From the NCBI RefSeq assembly GCF_014646515.1, contig NZ_BMNK01000018.1, positions 148,156 through 212,155 on the forward strand: a DNA stretch of 64,000 nucleotides. The letters run 5' to 3'. Positions 16,954 through 25,539 of this stretch are shown here, one piece after another; the first letter of the stretch is position 1; each line of letters starts with the position of its first letter. Both the position numbers and the translations under genes were made by a program. The notes beneath the pieces are model-generated. The model worked only from the letters and a program-made list of their open reading frames with translations. It was not told the origin of the DNA and ran no database searches. Source of the stretch: Nonomuraea glycinis (GTDB lineage Bacteria > Actinomycetota > Actinomycetes > Streptosporangiales > Streptosporangiaceae).

Positions 16954-18477
16954 ATGGGCGGACTCGTCGAGGCGGCGTCGGCGGTGGTCGACCGCCGGTT
17001 GCTCACCACGACGTTCCTGCCGGTGCTGGTCTTTCTGAGCGCCCTGGCGGCGGTGGCCGTCGCGGGCGTGGGCTGGGTCACGGCGGTCCGCTGGTGGGCG
17101 GGGCTCGGCGCGGAGGTGCAGGTCGTCATGTCGGGGCTGGTTCTCGCGGGCGCGCTGCTGTTCAGCCAGCTCCTCGCCGTACGGCGGGCCGGGCTGATCC
17201 GGGTCTACGAGGGTTACTGGGACGGCCTGCCGTACGGCGAGCGGCTGGCCGAGCGGTGCCGGCTGCGGTTCGTGGCAGGCGAAGACCAGCGACGCTCCCT
17301 CTATCCGGTGGACGAGTCCCGGCTGATGCCGACCGCGCTGGGCAACATCCTGCGGGGGGCCGAGGACCACAGCGGCGATCGGTACGGCATCGACGGGGTG
17401 ACGGCGTGGCCGCGCCTGTACCCGACGCTGCCGGACAGCTTCCGGCAGACGTTCGCGGCGGCTGCGGGGGATCTCGACCTCATGGTCACGGTGAGCGGGC
17501 TGGGGCTGGCGTTCTCGCTGGCGGGCGGGGTGCTGGGGGCGCTGCTGCTGCCGTGGTACTGGGCGCTGGGCTGCTGCTGGGGCGGGCTGGTGGTCGCATG
17601 GTGGGGGTATCGGGGGGCGGTGCGTGCCGCTGAGCCGTACGGGGAGTTGTTCCGGTCGGCGTTCGACGTGTATCGGTGGACGTTGCTGGACGCGATGGGG
17701 CTGCGGCGACCCACCGAGTACGGTGGCGAGCCGGAACAATGGCGGCAACTGGACAAGCTCTGGGTGATCGGGGCTCCCGACAGCACACATGTCACCAGCC
17801 TCGGCTACCCGACGACCGCTCCCGCCACAGACGCCCCCAACCCCGTCGAGCCCGTTCCGGACAAGGACTCCACCGCGCCAAGGGCATCCCCGCCTCTGCA
17901 GGACAGCTCACTCGACCTCCTACCTTCGGGGAACGGGCGGAAGGCGCGGCCGCTGCGGTTGGGGCTCTGGCTGGTGGCCGGGGCGGTCGTCGCGGGGATC
18001 GTCGTCGTCGTGGGCAGTCTGGCCGTTCGATCGCCGGACGGCTGGGTGGCCGCGCGCACGCTGCACCCGTACCGGATCCTTGCCGCCACCGACGTGAAGG
18101 GCCCGGCCGGCACGGCAGGCCGGTACGCGCTGCGCCAAATCGAGGAGGGCAAGCAGGTGCCCCCGGAAGCCCTGGGCCCTCGCCTGCCGAGCGGTGCCGT
18201 CGACGGCAAGACCGTGATCACCCTCCGCCCGGCCCCCGGGCATCTGTACGCGGACGCGGCCGCCCGGGGCACGACGGCCACGCTGCGCCTCGTACGCCGG
18301 ACCGCCACATCGGACGGAGAGGCGACCTCCCGCACCTTCCCCGGCGTCACCGTCCTCGACCTGTCCGGCGGCGAGCCACGCACGAGCCTGGTGATCGCAC
18401 TTCCCGCGGATCGCGTCGAAAACCTGCTCGACCAGGTCGCCGACAGCGACGTCTACCTCGTCACCACCACCGGCTGA
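16954..18477 (+). CDS. Membrane protein with SAF-like external domain, CHAT-locus component
   Basis: 507 residues. Two hydrophobic segments lie at about 22-72, a pair at about 172-215 (VSGLGLAFSLAGGVLGALLL, ALGCCWGGLVVAWWG) and a single helix at about 332-353 (LWLVAGAVVAGIVVVVGSLAV). A Pro/Thr/Ser-rich linker precedes the last helix. The final 150 residues start ARTLHPYRILAATDVKG and contain GRYALRQIEEGKQV, which resembles an SAF-type beta domain. It ends the CHAT operon. A membrane protein beside a caspase-like protease suggests a pore or an anchored target released by cleavage, but no cleavage site can be read. Confidence 0.75.
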   Translation: MGGLVEAASAVVDRRLLTTTFLPVLVFLSALAAVAVAGVGWVTAVRWWAGLGAEVQVVMSGLVLAGALLFSQLLAVRRAGLIRVYEGYWDGLPYGERLAERCRLRFVAGEDQRRSLYPVDESRLMPTALGNILRGAEDHSGDRYGIDGVTAWPRLYPTLPDSFRQTFAAAAGDLDLMVTVSGLGLAFSLAGGVLGALLLPWYWALGCCWGGLVVAWWGYRGAVRAAEPYGELFRSAFDVYRWTLLDAMGLRRPTEYGGEPEQWRQLDKLWVIGAPDSTHVTSLGYPTTAPATDAPNPVEPVPDKDSTAPRASPPLQDSSLDLLPSGNGRKARPLRLGLWLVAGAVVAGIVVVVGSLAVRSPDGWVAARTLHPYRILAATDVKGPAGTAGRYALRQIEEGKQVPPEALGPRLPSGAVDGKTVITLRPAPGHLYADAAARGTTATLRLVRRTATSDGEATSRTFPGVTVLDLSGGEPRTSLVIALPADRVENLLDQVADSDVYLVTTTG

Positions 18478-18858
18478 CCGAGCACTCAGGCCCTTGGGCC
18501 GACGTCTTGATCCCCAGGGCCCTCGGAACCCGGCGCGGACAGCGGAGCGCGAGGCCATGTCAGGCCAGCGCAGCACTCGTATGTTCATGATGCAACCTAC
18601 AGATTCGCATGGCGATCGATGAGCGTCCGGCAATCTCCGCGACCCATCAGTCCCACGGCGAGCGCACTGATGGCCGCCCAAAAAATCCCCGCACCCGGGC
18701 CATGCCATGGGTGTCAAAGGCGAACTGACCTGGATTTATCCGTCGGTTTCCGATGGATCAGCGGCACGGATCAGCCTCCGGCCGAGCGTAGACACGAGAA
18801 GCCTCCGTACGTAGACTGAACATCCAGTTCACGATCCGCACTAAACGGAGGCTCATAC
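18478..18858. other. 381-base noncoding gap with promoter and operator of the catabolic island
   Basis: No coding frame here looks real. The right part carries the inverted repeat at 18817-18831 and a GGAGG ribosome site (18848-18852) for the gene starting at 18859. The left part, 18480-18780, shows nothing that I can assign beyond ordinary GC-rich spacer with several short AT-rich patches. Confidence 0.7.
18817..18831. promoter_or_regulatory. TGAAC-N5-GTTCA inverted repeat, likely IclR operator
   Basis: TGAACATCCAGTTCA, perfect 5-bp arms, 28 bases before ATG 18859. The same half-sites recur before the transporter genes, the binding-protein gene and the IclR gene of this island, so this is the probable operator of the first operon. 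Confidence 0.7.
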
Positions 18859-19779
18859 ATGCTGTCCGCCGAGGATGCCCGGCCCGTCTCGCCGGCCCTC
18901 CTGAAGGTCCTGACCGGCGCCGTGGACCTGCACTGCCACTCCGGACCCAGTCCTTTCCCGCGACGGTTGAACCACGTCGAGGCGTCCTACGACGCGGCGC
19001 GCATCGGCATGCGCGCGATCCTCGTCAAGTCGCACCATCACAACACGGTGATGGACCTGCTCGCCATGGGCACCTGGCTCGCGGACGCGCCCACGCCGGT
19101 CTACGGCGGGGTGGCGCTCAACACCGAGGTCGGCGGCGTCAATCCGTCGGCCGTGGCGATGAGCCTGCGGATGGGCGGACGCTGCGTCTGGGCGCCGACC
19201 GTGTCCGCCCGGCCGCACATCGACCACCACAGCCACGGCGGCGACTTCCCCAGCGCCGCCATCGACCTGCTCGAGAAGGAAGAGTCGATCTTCGACGAGG
19301 CCGGGGAGGTCTCGGCGGACACGGCCGCGGTCGTCGACATCGTCGCCGAGACCGGCGCCCTGCTCACCGGCGGCCACCTGGACCCCGGGTCGATGAAGGC
19401 CCTGTTCTCGCTCGCCGAGAGCAAGGGCGTGCGGCGCCTGCTCGTCCAGCACCCGGACTTCATCGTCGGCGCCTCCGATGCCGACATCGAGGAGCTGCTG
19501 GGCTACGGCGCCTACATCGAGCATGAGATCGCGATGTACCACCCCGAGGTGACCGCCATCGGCTGGCCCATCCAGCAGTTGCTGGACTGGATCGACCGGG
19601 TCGGCCCCGAGCGGACCGTCATCTCCTCGGACCTCGGCCAGCAGGGCAACCCCCTGCCCGTCGACGGCTACATCTACCTCATCGGGGCGCTGCTCGACCA
19701 CGGCGTGGCCGAGAAGGACATCCGTACGATGATCGCCGCCAACCCCGCCTTCCTGCTGGGGCTGGAGGAGAAGCCGTGA
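18859..19779 (+). CDS. DUF6282-type metal-dependent hydrolase
   Basis: 306 residues. The N-terminal DLHCHSGPSPFPRR motif and later His-rich segments (KSHHHNT, HIDHHSHGGD, HPDF, and the YIEHEIAMYHPE strand) mark an amidohydrolase/PHP-like TIM barrel with metal-binding His, as in the DUF6282 family. The reaction is unknown; a lactone or amide hydrolysis early in the pathway is plausible. It overlaps the BKACE gene by 4 bases (ATGA-type), so the two are coupled. First gene of the island, with the operator just upstream. Confidence 0.82.
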   Translation: MLSAEDARPVSPALLKVLTGAVDLHCHSGPSPFPRRLNHVEASYDAARIGMRAILVKSHHHNTVMDLLAMGTWLADAPTPVYGGVALNTEVGGVNPSAVAMSLRMGGRCVWAPTVSARPHIDHHSHGGDFPSAAIDLLEKEESIFDEAGEVSADTAAVVDIVAETGALLTGGHLDPGSMKALFSLAESKGVRRLLVQHPDFIVGASDADIEELLGYGAYIEHEIAMYHPEVTAIGWPIQQLLDWIDRVGPERTVISSDLGQQGNPLPVDGYIYLIGALLDHGVAEKDIRTMIAANPAFLLGLEEKP

Positions 19780-20711
19780 TCGCCGCCGACCGGGTGATCA
19801 TCAGCACCGCGGTGACGGGATCGGTCCACGTGCCGTCGCAGAGCGACCATCTTCCGATCACGCCGAAGGAGATCGTCGCGGAGTCCCTGGCCGCGGCCGA
19901 GGCGGGGGCGGCCATCATCCACCTGCACGCCCGGCACGCCGAGGACGGCCGGCCGGCGTTCGAGCCGGAGGTCTTCGAGGAGATCATCCCGCCGATCGCG
20001 GCGCAGTGCGACGCGGTCATCAACATCACGACCGGCGGCGCGTCGTCGATGACGATCGAGGAGCGGCTGGCCGCGGCGACCCGGTTCAGCCCCGAGCTCG
20101 CCTCGCTCAACATGGGCTCGATGAACTTCGTCTACTCCGGCATCGCCGATCGGGTGACCCACTGGAAACACCCGTGGGAGCAGCCCTACGTGGCGAACAC
20201 CTACCACCATCCGTTCGTCAACTCCTTCGCGCAGATCGAGTACGCGCTACGGGAGCTGGGCGACAAGGGCGGCACCAGGTTCGAGTACGAGTGCTACGAC
20301 ATCGGGCACCTGTACACCCTGGCCCACTTCGCCGAGCGAGGGCTCGCCAAGCCGCCCTTCCTCATCCAGGGCGTCTTCGGGATTCTCGGCGGCATCGGGG
20401 CCGACCACGCCAACCTCACGCACATGGTCGCCATCGCCGACAAGCTCTTCGGCGCCGACTACCACTTCTCCGCCTTCGCCGCGGGCCGCCACCAGATGCA
20501 GTTCTGCACGCACAGCGCCTGGCTGGGCGGTCACGTGCGCGTCGGGCTGGAGGACAACCTCTACATCGGCAAGGGCGAGAAGGCCACCGGCAACGCGCAG
20601 CAGGTCCGCAAGGTCCGGGAGACCCTCGCCGACCTCGGCAAGCAGATCGCGACGCCCGCCGACGTCCGGCGGATGCTGGCCCTCAAGGGCGCGAAGAACA
20701 TCACGCTGTAA
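19776..20711 (+). CDS. BKACE-family beta-keto acid cleavage enzyme (DUF849)
   Basis: 311 residues. The zinc motif HLHAR is present (His49, His51), as are the family segments ITTGG, GSMNF and FGIL-GG. BKACE enzymes (3-keto-5-aminohexanoate cleavage family) condense a beta-keto acid with acetyl-CoA to give acetoacetate and a new acyl-CoA. The substrate differs between subfamilies and cannot be read here. Cytoplasmic, coupled to the hydrolase before it. Its product would be an acyl-CoA, which fits the thioesterase later in the operon. Confidence 0.92.
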   Translation: MIAADRVIISTAVTGSVHVPSQSDHLPITPKEIVAESLAAAEAGAAIIHLHARHAEDGRPAFEPEVFEEIIPPIAAQCDAVINITTGGASSMTIEERLAAATRFSPELASLNMGSMNFVYSGIADRVTHWKHPWEQPYVANTYHHPFVNSFAQIEYALRELGDKGGTRFEYECYDIGHLYTLAHFAERGLAKPPFLIQGVFGILGGIGADHANLTHMVAIADKLFGADYHFSAFAAGRHQMQFCTHSAWLGGHVRVGLEDNLYIGKGEKATGNAQQVRKVRETLADLGKQIATPADVRRMLALKGAKNITL

Positions 20712-20731
20712 CGGCTACGAGAGGAACCGAC

Positions 20732-21649
20732 ATGACGATGTACGCCAAGGACGACCTCCGGTCCCAACTGGCGAGTGCCCCGTCAGCGAAGGCGGCGGTC
20801 GATCCGTCGACCCCGATCGCGCCGGCCCAGTACCTGGACTTCACCGAGCTCCCGCCCACCGCGGTCAGCCCGGCCGGCAGCCGGACCTGGCAGGCGCGGG
20901 GCCAGAACGCCGTGCTCGTGTGGACCGACGCCGTCGCCGGCGAGCGCTTCGAGCGCGACGGGCAGCCCGACGAGTACGCCGTCCTGCTCTACTCCGGCAG
21001 CGCCTCGATCCGGATCATCGCCGGTGACCAGGAGCAGGAGGTGAGCGAGGAGGCGTTCGTGGTGGTGCCGCCCGGCGACAGCGTCGTCGAGGCGCTGACC
21101 GACGGGCCCGTCATCCGGGTGTTCTCCACCGTCGCCGAGGACCTGCGCGACGGCGCGCTCAACGCCGGGGCGTACGCCGAGCCCGACCCCCGCTGCGCCC
21201 CGCTCGTGCCGTGGCCGGACCCGGTGGACGGCTTCCGGCTGCGCGTCCACCGGCTCGCCGAGACGCCGATCACCGAGGGACGGTTCGGCCGGATCTTCCG
21301 CACCACGAACCTGATGGTGAACTTCCTGGCCGAGGAGCCCACCCCCCGCGACCCGCTCAAGCTCTCCCCGCACTTCCACGACGACTTCGAACAGCTGTCC
21401 CTGGGGATCAAGGGGGAGTTCGTCCACCACATCCAATATCCCTGGGGCCCCGACTCGACCCAGTGGCGGGCCGAGGACCACGGCCGGGTCGGGACGCCGT
21501 CGCTCACCGTCATCCCTCCGCCGACCGTCCACACGACCCAGGGCATGGGCCCGCACCAGCAACTGATCGACATCTTCTCGCCGCCGCGCCAGGACTTCTC
21601 CGCCCGTCCCGGCTGGGTCCTCAACGCGGCCGAGTACCCGGCCCCATGA
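20732..21649 (+). CDS. Two-cupin protein
   Basis: 305 residues from ATG 20732, chosen for its GAGAGGAA ribosome site. Two beta-barrel modules are visible: residues about 60-140 (ERFERDG, VVVPPGDSVVEA) and 190-285 (SPHFHDDFEQLSLGIKGEF with His-x-His and Glu, then VIPPPTVHTTQ). Only the second keeps an obvious HxH...E...H metal set. Likely role is a metal-dependent isomerase, dioxygenase or sugar/acid-binding enzyme in the pathway; I cannot say which. It overlaps the aldolase start by 4 bases. Confidence 0.78.
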   Translation: MTMYAKDDLRSQLASAPSAKAAVDPSTPIAPAQYLDFTELPPTAVSPAGSRTWQARGQNAVLVWTDAVAGERFERDGQPDEYAVLLYSGSASIRIIAGDQEQEVSEEAFVVVPPGDSVVEALTDGPVIRVFSTVAEDLRDGALNAGAYAEPDPRCAPLVPWPDPVDGFRLRVHRLAETPITEGRFGRIFRTTNLMVNFLAEEPTPRDPLKLSPHFHDDFEQLSLGIKGEFVHHIQYPWGPDSTQWRAEDHGRVGTPSLTVIPPPTVHTTQGMGPHQQLIDIFSPPRQDFSARPGWVLNAAEYPAP

Positions 21650-22434
21650 GCCCGGCACGCACCAGCCGGTTCCGGGCCGCGCTGGCCCGGCCCGGCGGAC
21701 CCGCTCTCGGCACGTGGGTGAAGCTGCCGGTGATGGAGAGCGTCGAGCTGCTCGCGCTGGCCTGCTTCGACTTCGTGGTCATCGACCTGGAGCACTCCGC
21801 GATGAACCTCGAGACGGCGTACCGCCTGATCGGCACCGCGAACCATCTGGCGATGGCACCGATCGTCCGGATCCCCACGCTGGACGGCGGCATCGCCCAG
21901 CGCGTCCTGGACGCCGGCGCCGAAGGGATCATGCTGCCGCACGTGGACACGGTCGGCCAGGCGGAGGCGGCCGCGCGGGCGGTCCGCTTCCCGCCACTGG
22001 GCGCCAGAGGCGTCGGCTCGACGAGCCGCGCCGGCGCCTGGGGGGCGATGGACCGCGCCGAGTACCTGCGCTTCGGCCAGGAGGAGGTGGTGCTCATCGC
22101 GCAGATCGAGAGCGCCGGGGCGGCCCGGTCGGCGGGCGCGATCGCGGCGGTGGCGGGCGTGGACGCGCTGCTCGTCGGCGCCGCGGATCTGTCCACCTCC
22201 GAGGAGACCACGGAGGACGACCCACGGGTGGTCGAGCTGATCGCCTCCGCCATCAAGGCCTGCACCGCCGCCGGCAAGCCGATCGGCAACGCGGGGGCGC
22301 CGACGAGGCGGTCGGCGCGGGCCGCGATCGACGCGGGGTACGCCTTCACGATGCTCGGCAACGACGCCGGCCTGCTCGGATCGGCCGCCGCGGCCGCCGT
22401 GCGGGAGGGCCGGGCGGCCAGTGGTGACCGCTGA
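21646..22434 (+). CDS. HpcH/HpaI-family aldolase
   Basis: 262 residues, ATG 21646 overlapping the cupin stop. TIM-barrel aldolase of the HpcH/HpaI/citrate lyase beta family: FVVIDLEHSAMNLE at the first strands, GAEGIMLPHVDT, and IAQIESAGAARS with the metal-binding Glu, then LLVGAADLS. Such enzymes split or form hydroxy-keto acids with pyruvate or a related unit, using a divalent metal. With BKACE in the same operon the pathway probably breaks a branched or hydroxylated acid into central intermediates. Confidence 0.9.
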   Translation: MSPARTSRFRAALARPGGPALGTWVKLPVMESVELLALACFDFVVIDLEHSAMNLETAYRLIGTANHLAMAPIVRIPTLDGGIAQRVLDAGAEGIMLPHVDTVGQAEAAARAVRFPPLGARGVGSTSRAGAWGAMDRAEYLRFGQEEVVLIAQIESAGAARSAGAIAAVAGVDALLVGAADLSTSEETTEDDPRVVELIASAIKACTAAGKPIGNAGAPTRRSARAAIDAGYAFTMLGNDAGLLGSAAAAAVREGRAASGDR

Positions 22435-22897
22435 GTCCCGCGCGCCCGTCACGGTGCCGCTGCAGCTGCGCTGGGCCGACACCGACGTCTACGGGCACGT
22501 CAACAACGTCACCCACGCTCGATACCTGGAGGAGGCGCGCATCAGGGCGTTCGGCCTGCCCGACCACCCGATGACCGCACCGCCCGACCAGCCGCCGATC
22601 TTCGCCTGCCTGGAGCCGAAGACGTTCACCATGACCGTGGCGCAGCGGCTGGAGTACGTGAACGAGCTGGCCTACCACGGGCAGACGATCCTCGCCGACC
22701 TGTGGCTGTCCCGGATCGGCTCCAGCAGCCTGGACATCGGCTGCCGGCTGTATCACCAGGTCAGTGCGCTGACCTATCTTCGGGCCCAGGTCACGCTCGT
22801 GGTCTGCGACCTCACGTCCCGGCGTCCCCGGCCGCTGAGCGTCGCCGAGACGCGTGCCCTCGCGCCGTACCTGGGCGAGCCCGTCTCGTTCCGCTGA
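22421..22897 (+). CDS. Hotdog acyl-CoA thioesterase (4-hydroxybenzoyl-CoA thioesterase type)
   Basis: 158 residues, GTG 22421 overlapping the aldolase end by 14 bases. The hotdog signature is complete: LRWADTDVYGHVNNVTHARYLEEAR, written here in two parts, LRWADTDVYGHV and NNVTHARYLEEA, with the catalytic Asp in the DTD loop. It hydrolyses an acyl-CoA in the cytoplasm; here probably the acyl-CoA made by the BKACE enzyme upstream. The chain specificity cannot be read. Confidence 0.92.
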   Translation: MVTAESRAPVTVPLQLRWADTDVYGHVNNVTHARYLEEARIRAFGLPDHPMTAPPDQPPIFACLEPKTFTMTVAQRLEYVNELAYHGQTILADLWLSRIGSSSLDIGCRLYHQVSALTYLRAQVTLVVCDLTSRRPRPLSVAETRALAPYLGEPVSFR

Positions 22898-22965
22898 CAC
22901 CTTTCTCACCCGCTCGCGGCTGAGTCCACGGACCGCCGCACATCCAGAACTGAGAGGCGGACACC

Positions 22966-22989
22966 TTGTCCGACAACTTGTCCGACAAC
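22966..22989. repeat. 12-bp tandem repeat, each unit palindromic, at the SDR start
   Basis: TTGTCCGACAAC occurs twice head to tail and covers the start codon. Each copy holds the symmetric core TTGTC-C-GACAA. It encodes LSDN twice, so it may be only a coding duplication, or an operator for a GntR-like dimer that would block translation or transcription. Confidence 0.8.
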
Positions 22990-23763
22990 GCACAGGCGCA
23001 CCCGACACCCGGAGCCGGGCTGCTCGCCGGGAAGGTCGTCCTCGTGGTCGGTGGGAGCACCGGCATCGGGGCCGACTCCGTACGGGTCTTCGCCGAGGAG
23101 GGGGCCTCCGTCATGGTCGCCGCGCGGTCGCGGGACACCCTCGCCGCGCTCACCGAGGAGCTCACCGCGGCGGGTCACGACGTCGCCTACAGCGCGGGCG
23201 ACGTCAGCGTCGGAGCCGACGTCGCGCGGTTCGTCGACGACACGCTGGCCCGGTTCGGCCGGCTCGACGGCGCGTTCAACAACGCCGGCATCAACCAGTA
23301 CGGCCCGCTCGACGAGGTGTCGGAGGAGGACTTCGACCGGATCATGGCGGTGAACGTCAAGGGCACCTGGCTGTGCCTGCGCGAGGAGATCCGCGCGATG
23401 CGCGAGAAGGGCGGGTCGATCGTCAACACGAGCAGCGTGGGCGGGTTCCGCGGGAACACGGGGCTCGGCGCGTACCAGGCGACCAAGCACGCGGTCATCG
23501 GCTTCACCCGCACGGCGGCCCACGACAACGGGCCGTTCGGCATCCGGGTCAACGTCGTCGCCCCCGGCCCCACCGAGACCCCGATGTTCGTCCAGTGGCG
23601 GCACGACGATCCGGCGGCCGTGGAGCGCCGGATCGCCTCGGTCCCGTTGCGGAAGGCCGGCACGACGACCGAGGTGGCCAACGCCGCGGCCTGGCTGCTG
23701 AGCGATCGCGCGAGTCAGGTCAACGGGGTCGTCCTGCCGGTCGACGGCGGGTACAGCGCGTAG
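22966..23763 (+). CDS. Short-chain dehydrogenase/reductase
   Basis: 265 residues with TTG 22966 behind GAGAGG. Classical SDR: cofactor motif GGSTGIG (about residues 30-36), NNAG, catalytic Ser in NTSSVGG and the YQATK pair (Tyr and Lys), ending in the LPVDGGYSA strand. It oxidises or reduces a hydroxy/keto group with NAD(P). The start region contains a 12-base tandem repeat that encodes LSDN twice. A downstream TTG could serve as an alternative start, but the motif set is unaffected. Confidence 0.93.
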   Translation: MSDNLSDNAQAHPTPGAGLLAGKVVLVVGGSTGIGADSVRVFAEEGASVMVAARSRDTLAALTEELTAAGHDVAYSAGDVSVGADVARFVDDTLARFGRLDGAFNNAGINQYGPLDEVSEEDFDRIMAVNVKGTWLCLREEIRAMREKGGSIVNTSSVGGFRGNTGLGAYQATKHAVIGFTRTAAHDNGPFGIRVNVVAPGPTETPMFVQWRHDDPAAVERRIASVPLRKAGTTTEVANAAAWLLSDRASQVNGVVLPVDGGYSA

Positions 23764-23776
23764 CGCGCCGCCTCTT

Positions 23777-23816
23777 ATGTTCACAATACGGACACGGCAA
23801 TTGTGATATGAACAAT
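23777..23816. promoter_or_regulatory. Nested inverted repeats before the transporter genes, likely IclR operator
   Basis: TCACAAT (23781-23787) pairs with ATTGTGA (23800-23806), and the outer TGTTCA (23778-23783) pairs with TGAACA (23809-23814). The TGTTCA/TGAACA half-sites match those at 18817, 26708, 26798 and 27997. The first permease gene starts 49 bases downstream. Confidence 0.65.
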
Positions 23817-23865
23817 GGCTTGCTTTACTGACCGCCTGAGCCGTACGAGCTGGAAGGGGACGAGG

Positions 23866-24711
23866 ATGTCCTCGAACAAGATCAAATGGTCGAGTTGGCC
23901 CCTGCTGGTACCGGCGCTGGCCCTGCTGGCGGGAATCCTGCTGGTGCCGCTGGCCGACACCTTCATCCGCAGCGTCTCGGCCCCCGGAACCTATACCAAT
24001 CTCCTCACCGACGGCGTGACCATGACGGTGCTCTGGCGGACGGTGGTGACCGCCGCCACGGTCACCGTCGCCGCCCTGCTGATCGGGTATCCGTACGCCT
24101 ACCTGATGACCCGGGTGAGCCCACGGGCGCGCGGCATCCTCCTGGTGATCGTTCTGATCCCCTTCTGGACGTCCGTGATGGCGCGCAACTTCGCGTGGAT
24201 CATCATCCTCCAGGACGGCGGGCCGGTGCAGAGCCTGTTCGCGTTCTTCGGGGCCGAGGACGTCGTCCTCTACGGCAGCACCGCCGGCGTGACGATCGCG
24301 ATGACCCAGGTGATGCTCCCGTTCATGGTGCTGCCGCTGTTCAGCACCCTCGGCGGCATCGACCGGCGGCTGCTGCTCGCCGCGCGAGGGCTCGGCTCCT
24401 CGCCGACCGCGGCGTTCTGGAAGGTCTTCTGGCCGCTGTCGCGCGGCGGGGTGATGGCCGGCGTGATCCTGGTGTTCACGCTCAGCCTCGGGTTCTACGT
24501 GACCCCGGCGCTGCTCGGATCCCCGCAGGAGTCGCTCGTCGCCCAGTTGCTCGCCCAGCGGACCACCCTCCTGCTCGACTTCGCCGCCGCCGGGGCGCTC
24601 GGCATGGTCGTGCTGGTCGTCACGCTCGTGCTCGTCGCGTGGGCGAACCGGATGGGTGGCACCGTGTCCGCGATCGGTGTGGTCGCGGCCAGCCCACCGA
24701 AGGACCGCTGA
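23866..24711 (+). CDS. Polyamine/amino-acid-type ABC permease (PotB-like)
   Basis: 281 residues. ATG 23866 was chosen for GGAAGGGGACGAGG upstream; an earlier ATG at 23815 lacks a site. Six hydrophobic helices begin with LLVPALALLAGILLVPLADT. The EAA-type loop is LLLAARGLGSSPTAAFWKVF. It belongs to the PotB/spermidine-putrescine-type permeases, which import small cationic or carboxylated compounds. The following permease start overlaps the stop (TGATG), so both are made together. Confidence 0.92.
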   Translation: MSSNKIKWSSWPLLVPALALLAGILLVPLADTFIRSVSAPGTYTNLLTDGVTMTVLWRTVVTAATVTVAALLIGYPYAYLMTRVSPRARGILLVIVLIPFWTSVMARNFAWIIILQDGGPVQSLFAFFGAEDVVLYGSTAGVTIAMTQVMLPFMVLPLFSTLGGIDRRLLLAARGLGSSPTAAFWKVFWPLSRGGVMAGVILVFTLSLGFYVTPALLGSPQESLVAQLLAQRTTLLLDFAAAGALGMVVLVVTLVLVAWANRMGGTVSAIGVVAASPPKDR

Positions 24712-25532
24712 TGACCACTCCCTCGACCCCCCGCCGGCGGTACACGAAGGTCGACCCGATCCCGTGGTGGCTCAAGGCGTTCGGCGGGCTCGTCGTCGTC
24801 TTCTTCATCCTGCCGACGCTGTTCGTCATCCCGATGAGCTTCAGCGACGCGACGACGTTCCAGTTCCCGCCGCAGGGCTTCACCTGGCGGCTGTACGAGA
24901 ACTTCTTCACCAACCCGATCTGGCTGGACTCCCTGGGCAACTCGTTCCTGGTCGCCACGCTCACCGCGGTGCTGGCCACGACGGTGGGGACCGCGGCCGC
25001 CGTGGCGCTGTCCCGGCTCCAGGGCAGGGTGGCCCAGCTCGTCCGCACGTTGCTGATGGTGCCGATCGTCGCCCCGGCGATCGTCGTCGCGGTCGCGGTG
25101 TACATCGCCTTCCTCGGCTGGCAGCTCACCGGCACCGTGCTCGGATACGTGCTCGCGCACACCGCGATCGCCGTGCCGTACGTGCTCATCTCCGTCACCG
25201 GCGCGCTCGGCGGCTTCGACCCGAAACTGCTGAGAGCCGCCGCGTCGCTCGGCTCCTCGCCGGCCCGCGCGTTCGTCCGGGTGACGATGCCGCTGATCAG
25301 CCGCGGCATCCTGACAGGCGCGATCTTCGCGTTCATCGTCTCGTTCGACGAGGTCGTCCTCGCGCTGTTCCTGCGATCCCCGCTGTTCCAGACCATGCCC
25401 GTGCAGATGTACAACAGCGTCACCGTCGAGATCGATCCGACGATCTCGGCGGCGTCGAGCCTGATGGTCGTGGCCGTGACCATCATCTTCCTCCTGCCCC
25501 AGCTGCTCCGCGGCAGGGTCCGCCGCCGATAG
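24711..25532 (+). CDS. Polyamine/amino-acid-type ABC permease (PotC-like)
   Basis: 273 residues, second channel subunit. Hydrophobic helices start at FGGLVVVFFILPTLFVIPMS. The EAA-type loop LLRAAASLGSSPARAFVRV precedes TMPLISRGI, as in PotC proteins. It pairs with the permease encoded directly upstream, to form the membrane channel fed by the lipoprotein encoded at 26880. The ATPase gene begins 7 bases after its stop. Confidence 0.92.
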   Translation: MTTPSTPRRRYTKVDPIPWWLKAFGGLVVVFFILPTLFVIPMSFSDATTFQFPPQGFTWRLYENFFTNPIWLDSLGNSFLVATLTAVLATTVGTAAAVALSRLQGRVAQLVRTLLMVPIVAPAIVVAVAVYIAFLGWQLTGTVLGYVLAHTAIAVPYVLISVTGALGGFDPKLLRAAASLGSSPARAFVRVTMPLISRGILTGAIFAFIVSFDEVVLALFLRSPLFQTMPVQMYNSVTVEIDPTISAASSLMVVAVTIIFLLPQLLRGRVRRR

Positions 25533-25539
25533 GAAAGCC

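Noticed and set aside
23815..23865. Earlier ATG for the PotB-like permease
   Set aside because: It lacks a ribosome site and lies at the edge of the operator; ATG 23866 has a strong purine-rich site and a normal N-terminus.
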